NCBI GenBank assembly: GCA_047967505.1
Contig: CM106541.1
DNA: 64,000 nucleotides
Source of the DNA: Dipteris shenzhenensis
Taxonomy: Eukaryota; Polypodiophyta; Polypodiopsida; Gleicheniales
Reading direction: 5' to 3' (one strand)
A program made the position numbers and the translations under genes. Positions 12,701 through 24,037 of the stretch are shown here, piece after piece; positions within the stretch are counted from its first letter, which is position 1; the number at the start of each line of letters is the position of its first letter. The notes beneath the pieces were generated by a model. That model searched no databases. It was given only the letters and a program-made list of their open reading frames with translations, and was not told where the DNA came from.

Positions 12701-15700
12701 TCCCTAATGATATGCACATCCGCAAAAAAACATGCCATTAGGTGTGTTATCTGACCAAGTACTTATCGGCTGGGTAAGCCTCATTGAGAACATTTCAATA
12801 CCACCCAGGTTGAGGCATACGAAAAGTTTTGTGCCCATCGGATATCCTTTTCATGGTCGATCGAGTATTAAATACTATTTTTGCTCTAGTGTCATGCACA
12901 TCCGTCAAAAAACACGCTGCTAGGTATGTTATCCGATCAAGCACTTATGGGATGGGCGTGCCACTTTGCATGTAAGTTGATTCCACCTAGTTGAAGGTGT
13001 GTGCAAAGTATTGTGCCCATTGGATATGCTTTACATGGTCGAGCGAGCATTAAATACCATTTTTGCCTTAGTGCCATGCACATCCGTAAAAAAACATGCT
13101 GCTAGGTGTGTTATCTGATCAAGCACTGATGCGATGGGCGTGCCACTTTGCATGTAAGTCAATCCCACCTAGTTGAAGGTGTGTGCAAAGTATTATGCCC
13201 ATCGGATATGCTTTGCATTGTCGATCAACCATAACACACCGTCTTTGCTTAGTGTCATGCACAACCATATAAAAACACGGCCATAGGTGTGTTATTCAAA
13301 TAAGTACTTATCAGATGGGGGCTCCACTTTGCACGCAAGTCCGTTTTAACTACTTTGAGGTGCGTGCAAAGTATTGTCACCATCGCATATGATTTGCATG
13401 GTCGATCATGCATTATACGCCATTTTTCCCTAATGATATGCACATCCGCAAAAAAACACGCCATTAGGTGTGTTATCTGACCAAGTACTTATCGGCTGGG
13501 TAAGCCTCATTGAGAACATTTCAATACCACCCACGTTGAGGCATACGAAAAGTTTTGTGCCCATCGGATATCCTTTTCATGGTCGATCGAGCATTAAATA
13601 CTATTTTTGCTCTAGTGTCATGCACATCCGTCAAAAAACACGCTGCTAGGTATGTTATCCGATCAAGCACTTATGGGATGGGCGTGCCACTTTGCATGTA
13701 AGTTGATTCCACCTAGTTGAAGGTGTGTGCAAAGTATTGTGCCCATCGGATATGCTTTGCATTGTCGATCAAGCATAAAACACCATTTTTGTCTTAGTGT
13801 TATGCACATTCGTCAAAAAACGCAGTCCTAGATGTGTTATTCAAACTAGTACTTACCGGATGGGGGCTCCAATTTGCACGCAAGTCTGTTTCAACTAGGT
13901 TGAGGTGTGTGCACAGTATTGTCACCATTGGATATGATTTGCATGGTCGATCACACATTATACACCGTTTTTTCCCTAGTGGTATGCACATCCGCAAAAA
14001 AACACGCCCTTAGGTATGTTATCTGACCAAGTACTTATCGGATGGGTGTGCCTCTTTGACAACATTTTAATACAACCTAGGTTGAGGTATAGGAAAAGTA
14101 TTATGCCCATCGGATATTCTTTGCATGGTCGATCGAGCATTAAATACCATTTTTGCCTTAGTGCCATGCACATCCGTAAAAAAACACGCTGCTAGGTGTG
14201 TTATCCGATCAAGCACTTATGCGATGGGAATGCCACTTTGGATGTAAGTCAATTCCACCTAGTTGAAGGTGTGTGCAAAGTATCGTGGCCATCGGATATG
14301 CTTTGCACGGTCGATCGAGCATTAAATACCATTTTTGCTTTAGTGCCATGCACATCCGTAAAAAAACACACTGCTACATGTGTTATCTGATCAAGCACTT
14401 ATGCGATGGGCGTGCCACTTTGCATGTAAGTTAATTCCACCTATTTGAAGGTGTGTGCAAAGTTTTGTGCACATCAGATATGCTTTGCATGGTCGATCGA
14501 GCATTAGATACTATTTTTGCTCTAGTGTCATGCACATCCGTCAAAAAACACGCTGCTAGGTATGTTATCCAATCAAGCACTTATGGGATTGGTGTGCCAC
14601 TTTGCATGTGAGTTAATTCCACCTAGTTAATGGTGTGTGCAAAGTATCCTACCCATCGGATATGCTTTGCATGGTCGATCGAGCATTAAATACCATTTTT
14701 CCCTTAGTGCCATGCACATCCGTAAAAAAACATGCTGCTAGGTGTGTTATCTGATCAAGCACTGATGCGATGGGCGTGCCACTTTGCATGTAAGTCAATT
14801 CCACCTAGTTGAAGGTGTGTGCAAAGTATTATGCCCATCGGATATGCTTTGCATTGTCGATCAAGCATAACACACCGTTTTTGCCTTAGTGTCATGCACA
14901 ACCATATAAAAACACGGCCATAGGTGTGTTATTCAAATAAGTACTTATCAGATGGGGGCTCCACTTTGCACGCAAGTCCATTTCAACTACATTGAGGTGA
15001 GTGCAAAGTATTGTCACCATTGGATATGATTTGCATGGTCGATCATGCATTATACGCCATTTTTTCCCTAATGATATGCACATCTGCAAAAAAACACGCC
15101 ACTAGGTGTGTTATCTTACCAAGTACTTATCGGATGGGTGTGCCTCATTGAGAACATTTGAATACCACCTAGGTTGAGGCGTACGAAAAGTTTTGTGCCC
15201 ATCGGATATCCTTTGCATGGTCGATCGAGCATTAAATACTATTTTTGCTCTAGTGTCATGCACATCCGTCAAAAAACACGCTGCTAGGTATGTTATCCGA
15301 TCAAGCACTTATGGGATGGGCGTGCGACTTTGGATGTAAGTCTATTCCACCTAGTTGAAGGTGTGTGCAAATTATTGTGCCCATCGGATATGCTTTGCAT
15401 TGTCGATCAAGCATAAAACATCGTTTTTGCCTTGGTGTCATGTACAACCATGAAAAAACACGGTCCTAGGTGTGTTATTCAAACTCGTACTTATCGGATG
15501 GGGGCTTTAGTTTGCACACAAGTCTGTTTCAACTAGGTTGAGGTGTGTGCAAAGTATTGTCACCATCAGATATGATTTGCATGGTCGATCATGCATTATA
15601 CACCATTTTTTCCCTAGTGGTATGCACATCCGCAAAAAAACACGCCCTTAGGTATGTTATCTGACCAAATACTTATCGGATGGGTGTAACTCTTTGAAAA

Positions 15701-18115
15701 CATTTTAATACCACCTAGGTTGAGGTATAGGAAAAGTATTATGCCCATCGGATATGCTTTGCATGGTCGATCAAGCATTAAATACCATTTTTGCCTTAGT
15801 GCCATGCAGATCCGTAAAAAAACACACTACTAGGTGTGTTATCCGATCAAGAACTTATGAAATGGGAATGCCACTTTGCATGTAAGTCAATTCCACCTAG
15901 TTGAAGGTGTGTGCAAAGTATCATTCCCATCGGATATGCTTTGCATTGTCGATCAAGCATAACACACCGTTTCTGCTTTAGTGTCATGCACAACCATATA
16001 AAAACACGGCCATAGGTGTGTTATTCAAATAAGTACTTATAAGATGGGGGCTCCACTTTGCACGCAAGTCCGTTTTAACTACTTTGAGGTGCGTGCAAAG
16101 TATTGTCACCATCGGATATGATTTGCATTGTCGATCATGCATTATACACCATTTTTTCCCTAATGATATGCACATCCGCAAAAAAACACGCCATTAGGTG
16201 TGTTATCTGACCAAGTACTTATCGGATGGGTGTGCCTCATTGAGAACATTTCAATACCACCTAGGTTGAGGCGTACGAAAAGTTTTGTGCCAATTGGATA
16301 TCCTTTGCATGGTCGATCAAGCATTAAATTCTATTTTTGCTCGTGTCATGCACATCCGTCAAAAAACATGCTGCTAGGTATGTTATCCGATCAAGCACTT
16401 ATGGGATGGGCATGCCACTTTGCATGTAAGTTTTTTCTACCTAGTTGAAGGTGTGTGCAAAGTATTGTGCCCATCAGATATGCTTTGCATTGTCGATCAA
16501 GCATAAAACACCGTTTTTGTCTTAGTGTCATGCACATTCGTAAAAAAACGCGTCCTAGATGTGTTATTCAATCTAGTACTTATCGGATGGGGGATCCAGT
16601 TTGCATGCAAGTCTGTTTCAATGAGGTTGAGGTGTGTGCAAAGTATTTTCACCATCGGATATGATTTCCATGGTCGATCACGCATTATACACCGTTTTTT
16701 CCCTAGTGGTATGCACATCCGCAAAAAAACACGCCCTTAGGTATGTTATCTGACCAAGTACTTATCGGATGGGTGTGCCTCTTTGAAAACATTTTAATAC
16801 CACCTAGGTTGAGGTATAGGAAAAGTATTATGCCCATCGGATATGCTTTGCATGGTCGATCGAGCATTAAATACCATTTTTGCCTTAGTTCCATGCACAT
16901 CCGTAAAAAAACACGCTACTAGGTGTGTTATCCGATCAAGCACTTATGCGATGGGAATGCCACTTTGCATCTAAGTCAATTCCACCTAGTTGAAGGTGTG
17001 TGCAAAGTATCATGCCCATCGGATATGCTTTGCATGGTCGATCGAGCATTAAATACCATTTTTGCCTTAGTGCCATGCACATCCGTAAAAAAACACATTG
17101 CTACGTGTGTTATCCGATCAAGCACTTATGCGATGGGAGTGCCACTTTGCATGTAAGTCAATTCCACCTAGTTTAAGGTGTGTGCAAAGTATCGTGCCCA
17201 TCGGATATGCTTTGCATTGTCGATCAAGCATAACACACTGTTTCTGCCTTAGTGTCATGCACAACCATATAAAAACACGGCCATAGGTGTGTTATTCAAA
17301 TAAGTACTTATTAGATGGGGGCTCCACTTTGCACGCAAGTCCGTTTTAACTACGTTCAGGTGCGTGCAAAGTATTGTCACCATAGGATATGATTTGCATG
17401 GTCGATCACGCATTATACACCATTTTTTCCCCTAATGATATGCACATCCACAAAAAAACACGCCATTAGGTGTGTTATCTAACCAAGTACTTATCGGATG
17501 GGTGTGACTCATTGAGAACATTTCAATACCACCTAGGTTGAGATGTACGAAAAGTTTTGTGCCCATCGGATGTCCTTTGCATGGTCGATCGAGCATTAAA
17601 TACTATTTTTACTCTAGTGTCATGCACATCCGTCAAAAAACACCCTGCTAGGTATGTTATCCGATCAAGCACTTATGGGATGGGCGTGCCACTTTGCATG
17701 TAAGTCAATTCTACCTAGTTGAAGGTGTGTGCAAAGTATTGTGCCTATCGGATATGCTTTGCATTGTCGATCAAGCATAAAACACCGTTGTACCCTTAGT
17801 GTCATGCACAATTGTCAAAAAACGCAATCGTAGGTGTATTTTTCAAACAAGTACTTATCGGATGGTGATGCCACTTTGCACACAAGTCAATACTGCCTAG
17901 GTTGAGGAACGTGTAAAGTCTTGTGTCCATTGGATATGCTTTGCATAGTCGGTCTCACATGATACACCATTTTGTTGCTAGTGTTATGCACAATCGTCAT
18001 AAAATTCATTTGGAGGTGTGTTATCCGAACAAGTACTTATGAGATGGGTGCACCACTTTGTATGCAAGTCAATAAGACCTAGGTTGAGGCGTGTACAAAG
18101 GTTTGTGCCCATTGG
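9756..18115 (+). repeat. Satellite array, about 182-bp monomer, higher-order organisation (about 46 monomers)
   Basis: Tandem monomers of about 181-182 bp share anchors such as 'ttgcatggtcgatc', 'atgcacatccg' and 'tgcccatcggatatg'. Several monomer types alternate: 'acgcattatacacc' with 'cctaatgatatgc', 'gagcattaaatacc' with 'gccttagtgcc', 'aagcataacacac' with 'aaccatataaaaac', and others. One type recurs near 9763, 11033, 12668, 13397, 15024, 16124 and 17395, which is about 7, 9, 4, 9, 6 and 7 monomers apart. This indicates a rearranged higher-order repeat with a 7-mer (about 1.27 kb) as the commonest spacing. Short reading frames of about 63-80 codons recur once per monomer because 182 is not divisible by 3; they are artefacts. 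Members become more divergent after about 17,760. Confidence 0.95.
12295..13750 (+). repeat. 728-bp four-monomer block duplicated in tandem within the satellite
   Basis: The segments starting near 12295 and 13020 are almost identical over about four monomers. They share rare variants such as 'gtcgagcgagcatt', 'aagcactgatgcgatggg' and 'gtcgatcaaccataac'. This indicates a recent local duplication by unequal exchange inside the array. Confidence 0.8.
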
Positions 18116-18352
18116 AGAAATGTAGATGCAATAATATTAGAAAATTCTTGGTATATGTATATGTGTGTGTGTGTGGCAAACAATTTTGACACAAAGTAAA
18201 AACCTAGTGGACAAATTATGCACTTCATACCTTGAGTAAATAAGCTTGTTGATGAGGATAAATATGCCCTTGAATAAAAGCACAGTTGTTGTATGACCAC
18301 AATAGGATCGCTTTGACACCTGTGATTTTGCCCATATGTAAGTTTACAAATA
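18116..18352. other. Spacer right of the satellite, no gene seen
   Basis: Unique AT-rich sequence with a short (GT)n run near 18161-18173. No supported coding sequence. Its first bases could continue the broken tnp2 exon, but this is not convincing. Confidence 0.5.
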
Positions 18353-18615
18353 GTATAAAAAATCATATAATAATATATTAATAGTTTGCAAATGTGTATA
18401 GCAAGTGAGTAATGGGAAGTGGAAGTGGGAATGAGGAGGGAGGAGTGGAATAGGATAGGGAAGTAATAAGGGTGTATGATAATAAGTATAAAAAATAGTA
18501 TAATAATATATTAATAGTTTTCAAATGGCAAGTGAGTAATGGTAAGTGGAAGTGAGAGTGGGGAGGGAAGAATGGAATGGGAGAGGGGAAGGTAATAGGG
18601 GAGTAGGCTAATACG
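18353..18615 (+). repeat. 133-bp tandem duplication, purine-rich
   Basis: Two copies of about 133 bp (from 18353 and from 18486) share 'gtataaaaaat', 'aataatatattaatagttt' and 'gcaagtgagtaatgg', followed by GGA-rich sequence. They lead into a purine-rich segment (18600-18900) upstream of the TATA-like box. Confidence 0.8.
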
Positions 18616-18917
18616 GGAGTGAAATGAGTGAGGGAGTTAATAGGGGATGAAAAAGAGGAGGGTGAGATGGGGAAATATGGGATTTTGGGAAATGGGAGGA
18701 GTATGGGACGTGGTGGAAATGTGGGATGGGAGTGGTGGCAATGGGGAGGAAGAAGAAATGGATGGATGGGGGGAGGGCTAATGGATGAGGGATGGGGGTC
18801 CAATAGGAGAGGGAGAGTAATGGGATCCAATGGGAGAGGGGATAAATGAAAAGCCAATAGGAGAGAGGGGAGGAATGGAAAGCCAATAGGAGAGGAGGAG
18901 GAAAACCTAATTTTTCT

Positions 18918-19058
18918 TATATATAGTCTTCATTCTTCATTCATTCTCCCCTCATTTCATTCACTGAAGCAAGAAAGCAAGAAAGCAAGGACAATCAAGA
19001 GAGCAAGGAAGGAAGAGCAAGAAAGCAAGGAAGAGCAAACTTACAAACTTTTTCCAGG
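18918..19058 (+). promoter_or_regulatory. Candidate TATA box and 5' leader with splice donor
   Basis: TATATATA at 18918-18925 is followed by a CT-rich start region and a purine-rich leader with repeated 'gaaagcaag'. A plausible splice donor (CCAG/GTACTT) lies at 19058. This would be the promoter and leader of the gene resuming at 20678, with the G-rich array as its first intron. Inference from order and motifs only. Confidence 0.4.
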
Positions 19059-19129
19059 TACTTGCAAAATTTTTTGATTAATTTTTCTAGTTTCTTTTTT
19101 AAAATTTGAAGAGAGAGGAACTAGAGAGA

Positions 19130-20677
19130 GAAAGGTTCAGGGGAGGAGAAGAAGAGGATGGAGGGAAGGGAGGAGGAAGGGAGGCAGAGGGTGGGGCTGA
19201 GTAGAGGAAGGAAAGGAGAAGGGAGGGGGGGGAAGAAGGGAGGGACTGTGTCTCCCATGGAGGGAGGAAGGGGGGGCTGGCGGCCTGGAGGGGAGGAAGG
19301 GGGCTGGCGGGGCGGGGAGAGGGGTGGGTGGGGGGGAAGAGGATCGAGGGCTGAGAGAGGGGGTGACTGGCGGCAGCAGCTGCCAGCTCGGGGGCGAAGA
19401 GGGAGGTGGGTGGGAGGGGGGGCTGGCGGCCGCGGCCGCTAGCTCGGGGGTGGGGAGGGGGTTGGGTGGGAGGGGTGAGAGGGGTAGGAGGAGCAGCTGG
19501 CGGCCGCGGCCGCCAGCTTGGGGGCGGGGCAAAGAGGGAGGTGGGTGGGAGGGAAGGGGGTGGGAGCGAAGGGGGTGGGAGGGGGGCTGGCGGCCGCGGC
19601 CGCCAGCTCGAGGGTGGGGCAAAGAGGGAGGTGGGTGGGAGGGAAGGGGGTGGGAGCGAAGGGGGTGGGAGGGGGGGCTGGCGGCCGTGGCCGCCAACTC
19701 GGGGGTGGGGAGGGGGTTGGGTGGGAGGCATGAGAGGGGTGGGAGGGGCGGCTAGCGGCCGCGGCCGCTAGGTCGGGGGCGGGGAGGGGGGTGGGTGGGG
19801 CAGAAGGGGGTAGGAGGGGCTGAGAGGGGGGGGGCTCGATGGCGGGGAGGGGGTTGGGTGGGAGGGGCTGAGAGGGGGGGGGCTGGCGGCCACGGCCGCC
19901 AGCTCAGGGGCAGGGAGGGGGGTGGGTGGGGGGGGGTTGGAGGGGTTGAGAGGGGGGGTTGGCAGCCGCAGCCGCCAGCCCGGGGGAAGGGGGGGTGTGG
20001 GGAAGAGGGGGGGGAGGGCTGGGGGGTCGCGAAGGAGGGGAGGGTGACGAGGGGGGGGGCCCTAGCGGCCGCGACCGCTAGCCCGGGGAGGGGGTTTGGG
20101 TGGGAGGGAAGGGGGTGGGAGGGGTTGAGAGGAAGGGGGGGGTGGGAAAGGGGGGGAGGGCTGGGGAGTCGCGAAGGGGGGGGAGGGCTGAGAGGGGGGG
20201 GAAAGGGGTGGGAGGGGTTGAGAGGAGAGGGGACTGGCGGCCGCGGTCACCGACCGAGGGTGGGCCGGGGGGGTCTCGAAGGGGGGGGGACGGCTGAGAG
20301 GGTAGGAAGGGGGTGCGAGGGGTTGAGAGGAGGGGGGGAGGGGGGGGAGGGCTGGGGGGCTGGGGGGTCGCGAAGGGGGGGTGGGGAAGGGTGGAGCGCC
20401 AAGAGGGGGAGGGGGGAGCGCTGAGAGGGGGAGGGGGCTGGCGGCCACGGTCGCCAGCCCGGGGAGGGGGTGGGAGGGGTGAAGGGGGTGGGAGGGGTGG
20501 GACGGGTTGAGAGGAGGGGAGGGGGCTGGCGGCCGTGGCCGCCAGCCTGGGGGAAGGGTGGGTGGGAAAGGGACGGAGGGCTCGGGGGGGGGGGGGGGGG
20601 GGGGGTCACGAAGGAGGGGGGGGGAGGGTTGAGAGGGCAAGGGGGTGGGAGGGGTTGAGAGGAGGGGAGGGGGCTAG
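19130..20677 (+). repeat. G-rich array with about 11 regularly spaced GC palindromes
   Basis: About 1.5 kb in which the plus strand is extremely G-rich (runs of 4-22 G, GGGTGGGAGGG patterns, many potential G-quadruplexes). At intervals mostly near 70-200 bp the run is broken by a GC palindrome with core GGCGGCCGCGGCCGCC. Palindromes lie near 19420, 19498, 19587, 19677, 19749, 19882, 19960, 20061, 20235, 20438 and 20526. Some carry paired changes that keep symmetry, e.g. TAGCGGCCGCGGCCGCTA at 19751. The Gly/Arg/Pro reading frames here are composition artefacts. The array sits between a splice-donor-like site and a splice-acceptor-like CTAG at 20674-20677. Confidence 0.9.
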
Positions 20678-22404
20678 CTCAAGCATGAGATCAAGTATTT
20701 GATTGAGTCCGAAAGACTTAATCATTATGTCCATGGAAAGCGTAAGATATCCTCAACATCAGAGGTCTTACAGAAGGCAAGGGTTATATGGACAACATTT
20801 GGTTCTCCAAATCCTGATTTGAAGCGAAAGGTCACAAAAGCAGATGCTCACACACTCACAAACTTTTATACTTCTTTGAGTGCAGTTGTGCCTAGGGGAA
20901 CTCAAGAGTGAGAAGAAAGTATGACAAGCCTCAAGGTGGTGAGGGACAGATATGTCGACTACACTTGTATCATATTTCGTCCTGTTGAAGTGTTCAATGA
21001 GATGCTTGAAACGTGCATTGCTTGTGAGCGTGGACAGCTGACCTATGAAGCTCCTTTGTTTATCTCCGGCAAGTCAAAGGTAATGGATAAGAAGGAGTTG
21101 ATGGCAAGGATGTCGAGGCCTATAAAGTACTTACCTGATAAGTATGCATCCATGGCAGCACAAAAAATTTTAAAGAAAGAATGGTTTTTTGGAAAAAAAG
21201 ACAAAGACCACTGCATGGAAGAATGCATCAATGTACAGGTGAGGCGTGATGCAGTGCATAGTGCCATTAAGTATTTGCTGTCAGAGAAACAAATTCCACT
21301 TACTCATTGTAACATTGACTATAATGTGGTGAAGCATATAGCTTCTTTGTCAACACCCAAGGTAAAGCTATGGGCAAACAGGTGGATTAAAAAGGATGAA
21401 GATGGGTAAGAAATAGTAACCTCTTATATGAGAAAAGAGATCCCACAACAGGTGGTTGCATATGTGGAAAGATTAATCAGCGAGATAAGAATGCCGACAG
21501 ATATGCACCAAAGCTTTCAATTCAATGTAGAGGTTATGGTAGAGTCTGGAAAGCTTGTCAACTTTAGGGGAGTCTCAGAAGATGACTTCTTCAAGAATGA
21601 GTCAGCATGGGATAAGCCACAACTATTCTTTATCAATGAAGTTTCTAGCGATGATATCCATAACTTCATTGATAGAATAGTATATACCACCATTAGCAAA
21701 GTTGTGATTTGCAACATTGTCATTTTTGTTGATAAAAAAGACAAAGAAGCCATGCAGGTTACTCTAGAGCGAGCATATTCATCAGATTTGAAGATCTATA
21801 GTGGTGTTTATGCAGCAAAGAGAGGCAAGAGAGAATGTGGCATAGCGATTCAAACTCTTGAATCATTCTTTCTGTGTATGCGGAGTCCCAACCCTGATCA
21901 CTCCTTACAAAAGAACATAAGAGGGAATTCAAATAATTTGAGATTGATGCTACAAGAGCAAGATATTCCCAGGTCCATACATTATCAAAAAAACAACTAT
22001 GGAAGTCCTGCAAAAAGTGGGAGTCTCTTGCTTACCATGATGGAGAATTTGCTGCTGGCAGGTTGGGAGGTCACCTTGTCAGGATGGGATATTTATTTTA
22101 GGATCTCCTAAGAAAAGGCAACTCCACAAATATTATTGAAAATAAGCATTTCATGGCTTATTTCCAGCTTTAAGCAGATCTAACCACAGGCTATGAAAAA
22201 GAGATAGACCACAAGGACACCGATGACATGGATGATTACCTTGAAAATCATAATGTCCCAGTTGATGATGATGAAAAGATGGACTTACATGACCCGTTCA
22301 CAGAGAGGTTGGTAGATGAAGACAAACATGATGATGCCTTCTTTGATAGTTATGGCTCGCAGGGTTATGAAAAAAGGCCACTACGACAATACTTACCGAT
22401 ATGA
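20678..22404 (+). pseudogene. Unrecognised multi-segment gene upstream of the Ulp1-like exons
   Basis: Three long plus-strand frames follow each other: 20678-20908, 20921-21406 and 21428-22108. A shifted continuation to about 22404 is very acidic (DDMDDYLENHN and DEDKHDDAFFDSYG). They lie in different frames or are split by stops and indels. Codon use and lack of repeats suggest genuine former coding sequence of about 550 residues. I do not recognise the family. Visible features are a Lys-rich middle (KKEWFFGKKDKD) and a hydrophobic beta-like stretch (VVICNIVIFVDKK). Position after a promoter-like segment and before C48-like exons suggests these are the N-terminal parts of one transposon-borne protein. 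Function unknown. Confidence 0.5.
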
Positions 22405-22491
22405 ACTCTCTATTTCTCAACTAAATACAATTTTTTAAATAATATTTAAATTTAAAGATAATGAATCTAATCTCTCATATTTGTTTACAGG

Positions 22492-23598
22492 CAATAGAGG
22501 GAGAAGAAATGGATGAAGTCAATACGGAGGCACTCCCTTCTACTTCAACAATGCAACCACCTCTAAATTTGATTGAAAAATCAAATTTAGCTGCATTGGA
22601 TAAAATGGAGAGCTCATTTGAAGTCAGGATCATTTTGAAACGAGAACCTCAGTATTTAAGCTTTGGTAGAGAGGAGGTTTCAATCCTCTCCAATCCTTTA
22701 AAAGAGGTTAATGACAATGTTATCTTGGCCATTCTCAGGTAATGTTTATTTATTTGTTGCTACTTCAATGAGCTAACATTTGTTTATTTATTCACAGTTC
22801 AGTTATATATCAGTTTCCTAGTGTAGAATGCAAATCAATTCTATGAGCTAATGTTTGTTTATTTCTTGGTGCAGTGTAGTTATTTCTAAGCTTCCTAGTA
22901 CAATGCAGCATCGTGTCTACATGCTCGATGCTCTCCTTTCTTATATTCTTAGCTCTCCTCAAAAGACTATAGAAGATGTTTGTACCTGGTTAAGCCCTTT
23001 GAATTTAGATGGGGTGCGAGTCATCTTAATGCCTTATGATGAGGCGTAAGTATCAACTCTAACCTTATTTTTACTATTTCTTTGGCAAGTTTGTGTAAAA
23101 CAATAATCATTTTTATTCTGGTCGTGTAGCTCACATTGGAGTCTGATCTTCTGGGACCTTGAACTCAACCATTTATGGTTTGTGAATTCAATAGAGGGCT
23201 ATCATGCCAACTCCCCAAGGTAATTATTCTCTTAATATTTTTGATACTTTCTTATTTTGTATCTTATGATCATGACATATTAATATATTTCATATGTCAT
23301 GCTGGACAGTGCTGCATATCGGCTAGTATTTGCTATCAGAACAACCACGGAGCAACAAGATCAAGTAGAATTCAAAAGACGTCTGCCAGTGGAGCAAAAA
23401 GATGGACACAACTATGGGTGGAGAGTTGCCTACAACTGCATGTTGTTTCTTAGAGAGATTTTTTATTTGGAGTTACCAGTCAAAATGGAATCATATACAT
23501 AAGCTGATCTACTAGCATTTTGGGCTGAGAGTATTCAACATCTAATTACTACCATTGGGAAACAACATGAAAATATGACTACATTGCAGCATGTATAA
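22492..23598 (+). pseudogene. Ulp1/C48 protease-like domain, copy 1 (catalytic Cys replaced)
   Basis: Four exons with good splice sites: 22492-22738, 22875-23045, 23130-23219 and 23310-about 23598. After an acidic linker, the fold signature appears: ESSFEVRI start, a helical segment with LPSTMQHRVYMLDALLSYIL, then HWSLIFWDLELNHLWFVNS (His plus the aspartate-equivalent position, here Asn), then QKDGHNYGWRVAYN. The last motif aligns with the Ulp1 Gln-x5-Cys-Gly oxyanion/nucleophile motif, with Tyr (codon 23413-23415) at the Cys position. An in-frame TAA follows at about 23500. Ulp1-like C48 domains remove SUMO-type modifiers and are known passengers or components of plant transposons. This copy should be catalytically dead. 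Assignment is by motif only. Confidence 0.6.
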
Positions 23599-23629
23599 AA
23601 CCTTATCTTTATACTTGTATGCTTGTTCC

Positions 23630-24030
23630 AGCCTTTAATTGGGATGTGTAAATCTCATAACTTTTTTATATTTTCTTCCAAGAGGAGAAGAGACTGAGTC
23701 TAATGAAAGCATGCTATCTTTATACTTTTATGATTATTTAAACCATTATTTTTATTTAGGATGTGTAAATCTCATAACTTGTCTAATGAAAGCATGCTAT
23801 CTTTATACTTCTATGATTATTTAAACCATTATTTTTATTTGGGATGTGTAAATCTCATAACTACCAAGAGGAGGAGAGACTCACTCTAATGAAAGCGTGT
23901 ATGAAACCTTTTTAAATTTTTGCTCCAAGCAGAGGAGAGACTCACTCTAATGAAAGCATGTATGAAACCTTATCTGCTTGTTTAAGCCTTTATTTGGGAT
24001 GTGTACATCGCATAACTTTTTTATATTTTT
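23630..24030 (+). repeat. Nested direct repeats between the two Ulp1-like copies
   Basis: Blocks containing 'gggatgtgtaaatctcat', 'ctaatgaaagcatg' and 'gaggagagactca' recur three to five times in varying order. Slippage or repeated small duplications in an intron or intergenic spacer would explain the pattern. No coding potential. Confidence 0.75.
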
Positions 24031-24037
24031 ATGGCAG

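Noticed and set aside
9826-17286. Dozens of 60-155-codon frames on both strands with conserved-looking peptides
   Set aside because: They recur once per 182-bp satellite monomer, shift frame between monomers and end at the same stops. They are repeat artefacts, not a gene family.
9756-18115. CRISPR-like regular repeats
   Set aside because: The whole 182-bp unit is repeated and diverges gradually. There are no short identical repeats with unique spacers, and the context is a plant genome.
19099-20660. Long Pro-, Gly- and Arg-rich frames on both strands
   Set aside because: These are produced by G-run composition and the absence of stop codons in G/C-only DNA. Several overlapping frames are open at once.
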